The notes under the pieces were generated by a model that was given only the letters and a program-made list of their open reading frames with translations, searched no databases and was not told the origin of the DNA. Of a DNA stretch of 64,000 bases, positions 47,310-59,842 are shown piece by piece. The DNA comes from Arabidopsis thaliana. Taxonomy: Eukaryota > Streptophyta > Magnoliopsida > Brassicales > Brassicaceae. Where the stretch lies: contig NC_003075.7 in assembly GCF_000001735.4 (NCBI RefSeq), positions 9,115,001 through 9,179,000 of the forward strand. The letters are read 5' to 3'. Positions within the stretch are counted from its first letter, which is position 1; every line of letters starts with the position of its first letter. Position numbers and translations under genes: made by a program.

Positions 47310-48177
47310 CGCCAAAGACTGCAAGAAGAAGAAAAAAAATTATCTGCTTACGGAACAAGAGAGAAAAAAAGACTGGGAGAGAGAGAGATAGAGAGTGTAT
47401 GCGAAAGATTATCTTCTCACAGAGAGAGAATTCAATATTCTTGGTTATAATTTAATGTTTTCACTTAAGCTCTATCTGCTGCTCAAGATTAGCTGACTTC
47501 GAGGATGTTACGTGAATTTACTAGGATGCTTTATTATTTACTTCTTAAAATCTGAAAAGAAAAACATTTTCATATCCCCTTTTCATCCATGTTAGGGATC
47601 AGATTGCTCTGTTTAATATATTAAATTTCAGATTTTTATGTATTGATTTTTATACATTTAGCTTTGTTACTTTTCATCATTGTAACATATTTTCAATAGA
47701 ATGTAAGTTTTTTCCATTTGCAAGACCACATCCAAAAAAAGTTTCCACTTTTGAAAGCTATGTTAGTAAGTCATTATGTTCTAATATGATTAATTTTAAA
47801 CATTAAGTTGTTAATAACTTTAAAATCATCCTACTGATTTTGTGGTTTATATTTGGATTATAAGATAAAGACAATTAACTAGACAAGTGCTTAAAGTGTG
47901 CATAACAAAAGCACAAAAATGTCCGCAAAATCGCGCACATATTTGATATAGTCAAAAATCATAAACTAAATATGATAAATGTATCAATTAACATGTTCCC
48001 AGTAAGATAACAATGAGAACAAAATCTTTTAACAAAACATCATTAAAAAAATAGAAGACGTTGTGTTAACAAACATAGATAAGATACTTAAACACAACAT
48101 CATCATTAAACTATATGTATGATACTCTAACACAATATCATCACAAACTAACTATAAGATATAAGAGAGATGTCTTA
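47310..48177. other. Intergenic region upstream of the LRR pseudogene
   Basis: Starts with a leader-like purine-rich stretch (47320-47400) and then AT-rich DNA. A ~50-bp segment at 47661-47713 (GTTACTTTTCATCATT and following) recurs in diverged form at 48247-48299. No gene recognised. Confidence 0.5.
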
Positions 48178-48245
48178 AATACTCTCAACATCTTTAAGCT
48201 CTTCATATGTGTGAGAGATTGCTCCACTTAATTTCTTACACAATT
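48178..48245 (-). pseudogene. Fragment of a second LRR-VIII-like gene copy
   Basis: The minus strand reads KLSGAISHTYEELKDVES, a diverged copy of KLTGAIPSSYEELRDVEN encoded at about 44640-44690 in the nearby LRR pseudogene. The sequence after it corresponds to that exon's donor with GT changed to TT. Similarity seems to extend to about 48113. It is an isolated relic with no other LRR exons around it. Confidence 0.65.
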
Positions 48246-48325
48246 AGGTTTGTTACTTTTCATCATTTTAAAATCTTTTCAATTGAAAGTAAGTTTTTGT
48301 ATACATTTGATCAAATATTTTCAAA

Positions 48326-48510
48326 CTGATTATAAACCTAAATTTGATAATTTGTAAATTAATCAAATACTTTTGTCATCTTAAAAATATAGAAATTGGT
48401 TCAAATTATTTAGGTTTTAGGGAAACTTTATAGTTGGGATTTGGAAACTTTGATTGGAGAAAAAGTACCCATTTATATCTCGGAACAAGGCCTTATGACG
48501 TGTGAATAAA
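48326..48510 (+). repeat. Direct repeat copy 1 (about 185 bp)
   Basis: Closely matches 49668-49850 in the same orientation, ending in both copies with CTCGGAACAAGGCCTTATGA and TGTGAATAAA. Immediately after this copy, at 48512, comes the duplicated protease tail. The repeat is non-coding as far as I can see. Confidence 0.85.
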
Positions 48511-48511
48511 C

Positions 48512-48729
48512 GAGCATGGTTACTACAAAATCTGTAGAGGACCTCATAATATGTGTGGTATGGATACAATGGTATCTACTATTGTTGTTGTTCATACCTC
48601 ACCTAAGTAGAATTATTAGGATACTACATGTCTGTCCTTGTGTATATGTATATATAGTTGCATAAAGATACTACAAACTTTTATCGTTAGTATTGTGTGT
48701 CTATGTTTCAGCTTTTAATGTAAAATAGC
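48512..48729 (+). pseudogene. Duplicated 3' end of the RD19-type protease gene
   Basis: Nearly identical to 57779-57994: the last ~33 codons of the cysteine-protease gene (EHGYYKICRGPHNMCGM..VVVHTSPK, stop) plus about 115 bp of its 3'UTR. I count about 13 substitutions and one 2-bp length difference over ~218 bp. The short reading frame and stop are intact, but it lacks the catalytic domain and any start. It is a partial duplication from 9 kb away in the same orientation. Confidence 0.92.
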
Positions 48730-49090
48730 CGAGCTCCTTTCTTACTTTTACTCCATGTCCTTATTACTTCGCTATTAATTTTGTTGCTCTCATTATTATT
48801 ACTAACTTAAAATCTCATAATATTTTAATTATGCTAATTTATAATCTAAGGTAAGAGTTTATAAACTATTAATATTATGGGTTGAATAACATATTAATAT
48901 TTCATCATTTTCATTTAATTTATTAGTCAGTTAGTCTTAAATCCCACCACAAACTTTTATAAATTGGTCAAATATTTGTAACATAAAATATTATGGAAAA
49001 TAAATTACTTTCAGAAGAAATTTTATCATATTATATATAATGCAATATCATTTGAGTTATTATTCATAAGCAAAACACCATAATTTTATC

Positions 49091-49125
<35 letters not shown>

Positions 49126-49166
49126 CAATCTCATTTGTGTTATCAATTACAAGCGAAAACACGACA
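48730..49166. other. Upstream region of the X8-domain gene
   Basis: AT-rich, with a (TA)14 microsatellite at 49095-49122 shortly before the ATG at 49167. A ~15-bp stretch around ATTTTATCATATTATATA occurs twice (about 49020-49040 and 49083-49100). No gene. Confidence 0.5.
49095..49122. repeat. (TA)14 microsatellite
   Basis: 28 bp of uninterrupted TA repeats, 45 bp upstream of the X8 gene ATG; likely length-polymorphic. Confidence 0.9.
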
Positions 49167-49502
49167 ATGTTTCCGCAATTGACACTAATTTTCCTTCTCT
49201 CTCTCACTGTAATCTACCCCTTTCATGTCTCGGCCAAGACATGGTGTGTAGCAAACCCATCAGCCGCAAGTACACAATTACAAGCTAATATTGATTGGCT
49301 ATGTAGTCAAGGAAATCCTGGTTGTGTATTAATCGGTCCTGGTGGATCTTGCTTTGAACCAAATAATGTTATTAACCATGCATCATTTGTGATGAATGAT
49401 TACTACCAGTTGCAGGGAAGCACTGAAGAGGCGTGTAATTTTAGTGGTTCTGGTCGAATCATTGATACTAATCCAAGTTATGCTCGTTGTGTGTATTCGT
49501 AG
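49167..49502 (+). CDS. Small secreted X8 / CBM43 domain protein
   Basis: A single-exon gene of 111 codons that I associate with AT4G16165. Residues 1-23 are a signal peptide (LIFLLSLTVIYPFHVSA), followed at once by the X8/CBM43 opening KTWCVANPSAAS. All six X8 cysteines are present (TWCVA, WLCSQ, PGCVL, GSCFE, EACNF, ARCVYS), together with the conserved FVMNDYYQ. X8 domains bind beta-1,3-glucan, for example callose at plasmodesmata. There is no GPI tail after the domain, so the product is probably a free apoplastic protein. An upstream in-frame ATG (49137) would add ten residues before the signal peptide; 49167 is preferred. It lies between the two copies of a ~185-bp direct repeat. Confidence 0.85.
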   Translation: MFPQLTLIFLLSLTVIYPFHVSAKTWCVANPSAASTQLQANIDWLCSQGNPGCVLIGPGGSCFEPNNVINHASFVMNDYYQLQGSTEEACNFSGSGRIIDTNPSYARCVYS

Positions 49503-49667
49503 AGAATACATGGTTTGATGATTTATTTTGGGATTGTAAAATTTTCATATGAATAATAATGTTATGTGGGATCAATTGTATTTTTAAATGTTATGTAAGG
49601 TCAATAAAATAACTAAAAAATATCTTTCATTCAGTTTAGTCATACAGTATTAAGTATTTTTTTTACA

Positions 49668-49850
49668 CCGATGATAAACCAAAATTTGATAATGTGTTAA
49701 TTAATCAAATAATTTTGTCATCTTAACAACATAGAAATTGGTTCAAATTCTTTAGGTTTTAGGGCAACTTTATAGTTGGGATTTGGAAACTTGATTGGAA
49801 AAAAGTACCCATTTATATCTCGGAACAAGGCCTTATGACGTGTGAATAAA
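49668..49850 (+). repeat. Direct repeat copy 2 (about 185 bp)
   Basis: The partner of 48326-48510. Here the shared TGTGAATAAA end is followed by an LTR-like segment instead of the protease tail. Confidence 0.85.
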
Positions 49851-50212
49851 GAGATGGAATTCGACCTAATGGAAAAAGGAAGGATCAAGTCGAATATTCG
49901 CTCGGGATTACGCAATATTTAGGAAGAGAGGAAAAAGAAGATCTTGGATCGAGAATATGGAAGAAAACGTAGGAGAAAAGGAGAATAAAGAGGAAAGAGC
50001 GGCCAAGGAGAAATGGATCCACAATTCGACGACTCTCAAGAACCCTAGGCATAGAACTTGCAAGGAAAAACTCTAGCTTGCTACTAACGCAAGAAAGATC
50101 TCTTTGTACGTGTATGCTCTTGTTCTTGAAATCAATAAAGAAAAACATTTCGGCGATCTCATTTCTTTGTATTTAGTTCTTCGGTTATCTAGTGCTAAAT
50201 TCGACCCGCACA
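49851..50212 (+). mobile_element. Possible solo-LTR or retroelement fragment
   Basis: A purine-rich segment with higher GC than its flanks. It contains AATAAAG within a GTTCTTGAAATCAATAAAG stretch (about 50125-50145), as in LTR R/U5 regions, and ends near GACCCGCACA. No clear target-site duplication or second LTR is seen, and no coding domain. The call is tentative. Confidence 0.3.
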
Positions 50213-50364
50213 ATCACTTATATATGTTGAATCAGTGTGAATTAGGTAAGTCAATAAAATAAGCAAAATTATCAGACGAAAAAATTAGTTCATAAAAGTA
50301 ACTCTTCAACAAGAAATTGTTACACTTACAAAAATCTATTAGACCGTAAATACCAAGGTGTAGG

Positions 50365-53300
50365 CTAGCGAGAAGGAGGAGAAGAGAAGAAAATGACAAG
50401 GAAATAAACGAGAAAACCAGCCACAAGTATTCCTCCGTACACCAACGTTTGGTAAGACTTTACTCCAACTGTGTATTTGTACTCTATCTTACAGCATCTC
50501 ATGTTCTCCCTTTCTGTTTCCAGTACATGTTCTACGTACCTGCACCCATTTTTTCATTTTGTAATGTTACAATTTGTTTATTGTATAGAAGAAGAGGAAC
50601 GAAAACAAAATGTTTTAAAACTTACTGTTGTGTAAACATGGTGGTTTGAAGAATCTCTGAGCTGTTGAGGTGAGCATCGTATAGCTTGTGGTCGTATAGC
50701 AAAGAAGATAGATCCACCAGTTGTTCTTCTACAGTCTGTTCTTATAATAATTAAGTAATAACAGACAAAAACAGATTGTGTAAGAAAAAAATCCATATGG
50801 TAGATAACTGAAATCGTAGAGAGTTTGTTTATCACTTACGTCTAGATATTTCTCTAATCTTTCGACTAGCTCGTGTGGGAAAGGCTCAGGCAATGTTGTT
50901 GTCTTTTTGTAGAACTTCTCGACCCATAGCTCCGTTTTGGTTTTGTTCTTTTTATCTTTCACTGGCTCGCCAAGTGGAGTCTTAAGGTATTCGGATGCAA
51001 AGTTTTGTACTGCCTGCACATAAATAGCAACAACCAGAATTGATTAATACGCTGCGGAGGAAACTAAAAATTTTACTAGTTGCAGCTGGCTTACCTCTGA
51101 TGTTTCACGGATTTTGCGTAGAGCAGAATCAACCCGAGCATAAATAGTATTCCTCTGCAAATATAAAATATCATATCTCACAAGATTCAGAAGGATTTTA
51201 ATGCTAGTTTCTATTCAGAAATCATTATGATTGGACTCACCAGTGCAACATCTTGAAGCATTTGACTGATCAGGGAGACGTTTGAGAATGGTCCAAACGG
51301 GTGACAACCGGCTGCCCAAAGCCAATTGGTGATAGGTCTTTCATGCGCGTGTGAGGTCTTTTCATATGGTGCACTTACACCGCCTAAAGCAGAAGCTATA
51401 CCTGCAAGTACATGTCGCTGTACCTGTGATGGGACAGCATGCTGTCTCTCTGTTTCAGAAACATAACTGCAAATACAAGAGATTAAAATCGATATGATGA
51501 CAGGATAGCAGGTTTCTCATTGTTTTTTACTTCTATTGTTGTTGTGTTTTGCTCACCTCAAAGGTATTTTCTCATTTAGATGCTGAAGCACAATGACAAC
51601 ATCACTGCTCGCCCACACGAGGCTCTCATCTTCCATCATGAGCATTGGATCTACATCGGCTAGTGAGAGTATAAACCTATATATTATCAAAGATTTGTAT
51701 CAGTTGCTGTTTAGGTTCAAAGTGTAATTCACACTTACATCTTTGGATACAACTTGGCCAGTGTAATGAATAATCCGATCAGCTGGTTTATATTAATCAA
51801 CTCACACTGGAATAACTCTTGTTCCATAAGTGCGGTAGAGATCGCCTTTTTTCTTAACGGCCTTCTTTTTCTTTCCCTTCTGAAGTTTGGAGCTATAAGA
51901 TGACCAGAGAGGTCTGTGCTTTACTATGGAATCACTTGAACCTTCAGATTCATCATCCCAGCTCTGAGTACAAAAATTATGGAATATTAGCCATGAAAGA
52001 AAAAAAACTTGTGAAACAAATTTGCATAAAACTTTCTGAGATTTACCTGGCGGAGAAAATATTTATTAGAAAGCCCAGGGTCAGACACGTCGAGCAAACC
52101 AGCAGCTAGAACATCAGTCGACCTTTCCATCTCCTGCAATGGCCAATAAAAAGTCACACGAGACTTCACTGGTTGGAACAGTAACAGCAAGTAAAGAACT
52201 ATTTTTCCTAGCTTTAACCTAATTCGTAAACCACAGTTGCCAGCAATTGAAACTCACTTCTTTGAGGATAGCACCATCTAGGTATGTTTTGGTATGCACA
52301 TGAAATCTTCCGTCCTTCTTCGTTTCCTGAAGGGAATGCCCACGCATAGCTTTTGAGACGGCTATAGCTAACTTCTCATGACGATGTAATGGATGAGCCC
52401 CTCCAACGATCACTACTTCTTGGCCATGATGAATCATTTTCTTTACCTGCAAAGACCCCGGGCAGTTAGTATGTGTAAACCAATAGAGTCAAATCCTTGA
52501 GTGTACTTTGGAAAATATTATGGGTGCTAACTTTCTGATAGCAGTAAACTTGGAAAACATGTCTTTTTTACTAATCATATTAACTCATAAGGATGAAAAC
52601 ACCATTCAGAAAACAAAACAAAAGATAACAAGTTCTAGTATTTCTTGAACATCAATCATCTAACGCAAGAAGTTTTTACCTCAGATTCTATCTCTTCAAT
52701 ATTTATGCTGTAGTTTTGTCCTCTTTCCATGATATTATATCGATTGTGGTTTTGGAGCACAATGATAGGTACCAGCACCCTAGTTGCTAGATCAACCGTC
52801 TCAAACCTAGAAGTTAGCACAATGCACTCAGAATTAATCATTTAAGCATAATTTTCATTGCTAGAAGGACGTAAAGTCTCACATATCATATTACCTGACA
52901 TCAGGAGCTATGACATGCTCAATTGTAGTAGCTACCAACGCTGCTAACTGACCAGAAAAGATATCATGGGTAGACTGATGACCAACAGGGCTAACATTTC
53001 CTGGAAGCACAATGTTTCGTATCCTTGGCACTGTTCTGGGACTAACACTGCCCTCTTCAGTTTCAATCTTCCCATATGTACAAGGCCCCGCAGACAAATC
53101 TATGACAACATATCTATCAAGAAGGGGAGATAAATCAGAAATACAATCATGTTGAGAGCTTAGAGGAAAAGTTATACCAGATAAGAACAGAAATAGTTAC
53201 GCCAACAATATCTTGAATATTAGTTTTCGAACAAAAGAGCTGATTACTACAATAAGATATGATTACCAAAGTGAAATGAAGTAATAAAAAGTGTCTATCT

Positions 53301-55323
53301 CCTTCTTTTTTCTTTTTTTTATGGACTATATATAATCAACAAAAGGGACAATGATATCTCACTTCCACTTTAATGGCATATATTAATGATACCTAGATAG
53401 ATGTAATACTTTCATAATAAGGTGGTTAAATTTTTTTGTTTGATCACATCTATGGCACAATCATATCACTCATAGGGGATAACAAAGAGATACCAAGGGA
53501 AAACCCTTTGAGTAATTTGTCCATAGTTTCCCGCAGCAAGAATAGAAAAACAAAGATGAGTTTACCTGCCTGATGCAAGCCAAACTTGGGATGCTCCTCC
53601 ACCATTGTATCTATATCGATAAATATAATCTGCCTCTTGTTTCTCCTTGTCTGCATCACTAAGCTCTGGTAGCTTTGCAAACATCAAGCTGTCTAGATCA
53701 ATCTCTGTATTTTTAGGATCCATTCTTACCTGAATAATGAGTAAAGAAAAGAAGGGGGCAATTAAAGAATCCAGCAGGATAGAATCAATTACTGAACAAA
53801 TGCAAATATGACAAGAAAAAAATCAACTTCAAGAACAGAGAAATATGACGGTTATAAAGCCAAGAAGGCATAAAAAATCTTTCAATCAAAACAAAGCAAA
53901 AAAAATACAAGAACAGATAAAGCATTTGGACAATCTGCATACCATATGCAAGATTCAAGAAGTAAGAAGAGCACTGGAAGCCATACCTTATCAAAATTCA
54001 CTACAAATATGGCACTTGGTATAGGTTTATCTGCCGTTGCGGCTGATCCAGAACCCACATCAATATCAAATATATACGAGTAAAGCTGGTTAAATGCGGA
54101 CTCCACTTTTATTGCCTCTACGTCATAGGCAGGTAAGTGTCTTCCAAAATCAGCCTAAATCCAAAAATATTTTTGAAGATTAGTATCATAAACATTAAGA
54201 TGTAGTTTTTACAGCTATGAAATCCACATTTTCATCGACATATTTTTATATGTAATTAGGTTCGTTATGAGAAACAGTTAAATTTGAGATGATAAAATTA
54301 CAGCAACCTCTAGTGCAGTTCCAGCAGGCACCATGGCTTCTTTCACTGCCTTCTCCAGAGCTATTAATTCAGGTTGCCCACTCTAGAGAAAGAAAAACAA
54401 AGATGAACATTTAGGTCAATGGGGGAAACAATGAAATTATTGGCATCAGAAGTCAGTAAAACTTAATATTGAGTGCAAAAAACTTCATGTACAATAATAA
54501 TCAGCTCGAGACGCAAATGCAAATCAGCTAAATCAAATACAAGAATCCAGAACTTGAATAGAAATCTTATCCTACATATATAATATCGGATGTTGAAGCA
54601 GGTAAATCATAAACAACACAAAATTCGTGAAGACTGGTTAAAGGTTTATAAAATTACTCACAGGAAAGATATTATAAACAACTCGATGCTCAATATCAAG
54701 TGGCTCGCCCGTCTCTTGGCATGAAGGCCTATGTGTTGAAAAACTGGCTCTTAGGAACTCTTCTAGTTTTTGAGGATCCACTGAATACCTGTAACCTCCA
54801 TCTCCATTCAAACCCACAAGCACTATATTCACTTCCAAAGGAACCTGAAATGGTACCTAAACAAAACAAGCTTCATAGTGTGAAATTCAATTCTCGATGT
54901 GTCACTCAAACTCAGCCAATCTAACAACCATATGCACGAAAAAAGCTATGATCATAGTCGTGAAGCAACAAGAACGCTTTTAATTTCACTTCGGTGATTC
55001 TACAGAACCAAATTACTCAACGATTTCTTCTCCTTCTTCTTCTAGCTAAATTCAGACTAACTGATGATGATGATGATGATTCACATAATTTAAGCTGGAG
55101 ATTGTACCTCGGCACGGGAGTGAAGCATACGGCGGACATCGGATCGAACACTCTCTCGTACGTCAAGGAAAGCACTGTGATGCCAGTGAGGATGACCTGG
55201 CTCGCGACGGAAAGGTTGCTGAGCCGAGTCGGTACGAGAAACGAGTCCGCATAGAAACAAGAGAAACGCGACGAATAGGAGAGAAGAAAACGAACTCGAT
55301 CGTGAATCCGATCTCAACTCCAT
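50365..55323 (-). CDS. Large secretory-pathway / membrane protein of unknown function
   Basis: I associate this with AT4G16180; the function is not known to me. About 17 exons chain from MELRSDSRSSSFSS (ATG 55323) to TAG at 50365-50367, giving roughly 800 residues. The N-terminus has a signal peptide or anchor (LLFVAFLLFLCGLV). The body is conserved-looking and globular (EVNIVLVGLNGDGGYRYSVD, AIFVVNFDKVRMDP, YRYRYNGGGASQVWL, RYVVIDLSAGPCTYG). It has a Lys-rich loop (LQKGKKKKAVKKKGD) and a segment WASSDVVIVLQHLNEKIPLS. Near the C-terminus is one transmembrane helix (LVYGGILVAGFLVYFLVIFF) with a short tail SSPPSR, so it looks like a single-pass type I protein with a large lumenal domain. An in-frame ATG 33 nt upstream (55356) is possible but lengthens the region before the signal. 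Head to head with the protease gene. Confidence 0.87.
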
Positions 55324-56511
55324 GACTGAAAAAAAACAACCGGAGATTTCGCTCACCTCCCGATTTTGGACTGGACTGGCGAGAGTCGCTACAAGTCGCT
55401 TACGGCGAGGGAGCAGAAATGGGAAAATTAAGGCTAATTACTAATTTACCCTCAAGTTTTATTATTAAGGTGACCTGACCTGCTCTGTCTATATGTGATA
55501 TTGTGACCTGCTTTGCCTATATGGCTATATGTGATACCTATAATCACAAGGATATTTCAGGTGGAGAATCAGAGAAAGAAATTGAAGCTGAATAAGACAC
55601 TATATGGGAGAGATTGAAAGGAAGCTGTTGGGCCATTTTGGTGTAGCGGGTCGCAAGTCGAGCGTGAGACTTATTGCTGTGCCATTGCAGGAATGCAAAC
55701 AGAGGAAAGATTTCACAAATGGGAAACGGATACATGCTCAGATGGTTGTTTTGTTGTAGGAAATGCCTTTCAATGAGTATGTTAAACGCTAGCTGTCCTG
55801 TTTAATGGACCGGTGTATGTCATCTTGTCTTGCACTGTGTGAGCACAACAACTTGCAATGTTTCCATTGATGCTGTAGCAGTCTCTCACATTAAGCTCTG
55901 GTTTGGATGGCTATGAACAAGTTGATTGGTAGATAAGTTAAAATGTTGTGATTTGAATCTGGAATGAATAGAAAGATGTGATTGGTACTGATGTAAATTC
56001 AATGCTTTAGAGAATGTATACAGGCAATAATATACCAATCATTATGTTTATTGCTGACTAAGAGCCACTCCTCTTTGCTGTTGCAATTCGGCAATCGTTC
56101 TAGATATGGTTTCCATTTCAAATCATGATATGCATTGACTTTTTCCATGTGGCGTTCGGAAATCTTTCATCTATACTACGTCTACGTTGCAAGTTTTGCA
56201 AAATGTTTAAATTAGTAGAATCTCACGTATATAAAAACTTTAGTCGCCAAATTGAAAATGGAGAATGAATGGTAAACTACTAGTTTACCCTCATATTTTA
56301 GCTGAAAAATATCGTCACAGCTGACGAAGAAATTAGAAACAACAAGCAACGTGTCACTTCTCATGTCGTCGTTTTCCCCAAGAAATATCCAAACTAACAC
56401 CCAATTACCTAATGCCACGTGTTTACTCACACTCCTTTAAACAAGCTCGTAACTGTTTCATCTTCTTGTCCCCAAAGTCTCCTCTTCCTTATCTCTTGGA
56501 AACCAAGAAGC
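55324..56511. other. Divergent intergenic region, unknown membrane protein / protease
   Basis: About 1.2 kb. It contains a PPR-like coding fragment at 55604-55759 (listed separately) and the protease promoter with a CACGTG G-box at 56416-56421. The rest is AT-rich with no recognisable gene. Confidence 0.55.
55604..55759 (+). pseudogene. Pentatricopeptide-repeat (PPR) gene 5' fragment
   Basis: A 51-codon frame from ATG 55604 to TAG 55757-55759. Its second half reads LQECKQRKDFTNGKRIHAQM, matching the first-repeat consensus of plant PLS-type PPR proteins (LL..C...KDL..GK.IHA.M). Nothing PPR-like continues in any frame after the stop, so it is a truncated relic or possibly a short expressed peptide. 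Confidence 0.6.
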
Positions 56512-57877
<1,366 letters not shown>

Positions 57878-58164
57878 AATTATTAGGACACTACCTGTCT
57901 ATCTTTGTGTATATGTATGTATGGTTGCATAAAGATACTACGAACTTTTATCGTTAGTATTGTGTCTCTGTTTCAGCTTTTAATGTAAAATAGCTTGGGG
58001 GTATTATCTTTGTAGCATTGAATGCTTAAGATGATAATATGATATGATTATCAAATTATTATAAGTTGGAACTTGGAATAATAGAAATTTTATATGTTTT
58101 ATATTATTGTTTCAAACAATGAAACTCCATGAGTCGTAAAAGACAGAACATCAGCATATTGTTG

Positions 58165-58650
58165 TCAATACAAAGATTTATTCCAAGGATAACAAAGATC
58201 AAACTGCTTCGTTTCATCGTTAAACCTACAAGGTCCGTTTCTTCTTATCTTCCACACACACCTGTCGCTCTCGCACTTGTTATCACCGCCGCTATCTCGA
58301 TGGTCTTTATATATATCGAACGAATGCGATTCATTTGGCCAACTAAAACTACAAAAATACAACGTCCTTCCAAAGAATTGACGCCCGAAACTAAAAGACC
58401 ACGACTCACCTGGTTGCAGAGTCCGGTTACCTAAATCATCGTCTTTTGATTTACAATGATACAGTAACGTTAGCTGATTACCGAGATCATTATTGATTTC
58501 CACGGTTCTTTTCGAGGTAGGAAACACAGAATTTGTTGATGATGGATCGTTGGGAACTGGAATGTCGTTTTTATGGTCGGCTTGTGATAATTTTGTAGTT
58601 ATGAAGATAATCAATATGAATAGTGATAGATATTGCTTTGGAATATCCAT
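58165..58650 (-). CDS. S1 / SPH-family small secreted protein
   Basis: I associate this with AT4G16195 (plant self-incompatibility protein S1 homologue). A single exon of 161 codons. Signal peptide: residues about 1-24 (YLSLFILIIFITTKLSQA). A short spacer follows, then the S-protein-homologue domain: TVEINNDLGNQLTLLYHCKSKDDDLG, LQPGESWSFSFG, TLYFCSFSW, and the tail RCVWKIRRNGPCRF, which is the usual pattern of WxF.F and paired Cys in this family. Arabidopsis is self-compatible and the role of SPH proteins is mostly unknown; extracellular signalling is inferred. It is convergent with the protease gene. Confidence 0.87.
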   Translation of the reverse strand: MDIPKQYLSLFILIIFITTKLSQADHKNDIPVPNDPSSTNSVFPTSKRTVEINNDLGNQLTLLYHCKSKDDDLGNRTLQPGESWSFSFGRQFFGRTLYFCSFSWPNESHSFDIYKDHRDSGGDNKCESDRCVWKIRRNGPCRFNDETKQFDLCYPWNKSLY

Positions 58651-59005
58651 TTTTTTGAATAGGAGAGGGAGTTTAAGCTAGCACAATGTTGTTTGTAAAT
58701 GTCGAATGAGTTATATACTGTGTGTTGTTTGTTACAAGTCAAGTAGTCAATGATCCTTTCCACTTATTTCCATTATATTGTATCCGAATCTACCTTTTCC
58801 TTAAAATTGATGTATTGCCAGTATGTGCCATGTGGTCAAGGCACGTGAATTGCTGTCAAACAAATGTAGATTGAATTAGGTATGTCAATTTTGAGTATCT
58901 TGGTTTCGAAAACATTGGCAATTTTAAATGGAAAAAATGTCATAATAATCTTTAATTTATTAAAAACATTGATGTAAATCCTTATGTCTGTCGAAACGAA
59001 ATAAG

Positions 59006-59090
59006 ATATCAAATTTATGTTGACTTTTCAAATAAATATCAAACTTACGTTGACTTTTCAAATAAATACCAAACTTTTATTGACTTGACC
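59006..59090. repeat. 30-bp tandem repeat, about 2.8 copies
   Basis: Units at 59006-59035, 59036-59065 and 59066-59090 share ATCAAACTT / TTGACTTTTCAAATAA with a few substitutions. Confidence 0.85.
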
Positions 59091-59278
59091 ATTTAGTTAC
59101 GATGTTAAATGGGTTAGCAAATCCCGTTAATAGAGTTAATTTTCTATTAACATACATGTCAACTGAAAACGACATTGTTTCCTATAACAATAATACGATG
59201 TCATTTTGTTGTAACGATTAAACTAAATCCCCAAAATTCAATCTTAGGTCCCAAATCGAGCAAAATCTCTAATTCCAA

Positions 59279-59646
59279 GGGGATGTATTCAACTGGAGAT
59301 TTGAAATCATTTAAATTTTAATGAGTTTTTAAATGATTTTGGTGACTTTTGGTAAATTAGGAGATTTGTTATTAAAATTCTCCCAAATTCTACTTGAAAC
59401 CATGAGATTTGGATGTTTGAATTCTTAACTAAGAAATTTTCTGCAATCCCACCCAAAATCACTCAAGTCATTTTAAATCCACTACTTAAAATGTTTCCAA
59501 TAACAGTGGGTTTGGTTGTACATTTTAAAATCACTAATCTAATAACACTTGATTTTAAAAAAGTTTTTACAATTCATGTTTGAAATAACATGGGATTTGT
59601 CATTTTAATACAAATCATTTCAAATCCTTAATTGAATACACCCCCC
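59279..59646. mobile_element. MITE-like element with ~40-bp terminal inverted repeats
   Basis: The left end GGGGATGTATTCAA (59279-59292) and the reverse complement of the right end (59632-59646, GGGGGTGTATTCAAT form) match. The similarity continues inward through GATTTGAAAT and ATTTTAAT. The element is about 368 bp with no ORF. Flanking triplets are CAA on the left and TAA on the right, so a PIF/Harbinger-type TWA target duplication with one change is possible. Confidence 0.65.
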
Positions 59647-59842
59647 TAAATCTTTATATGATTTGAAACTCAGAAATTTAATGAGTAGTTATGATAAAAC
59701 AATATCGTTTTACATTGTTAGAGAAGAATGCTATCGTTTTCAATTAACGGGTTTGTTAACAGAAAATTGTCTCCATTAACATAGTTTTTTAACTCACTTA
59801 ACATCATGCCTACCCTCTTTTGTTGAATATTCATCTTCACTT

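Noticed and set aside
53300..53460. AT-rich stretch within the AT4G16180-like gene as an inserted element
   Set aside because: It fits a normal AT-rich intron between protein-coding exons; no terminal repeats are visible.
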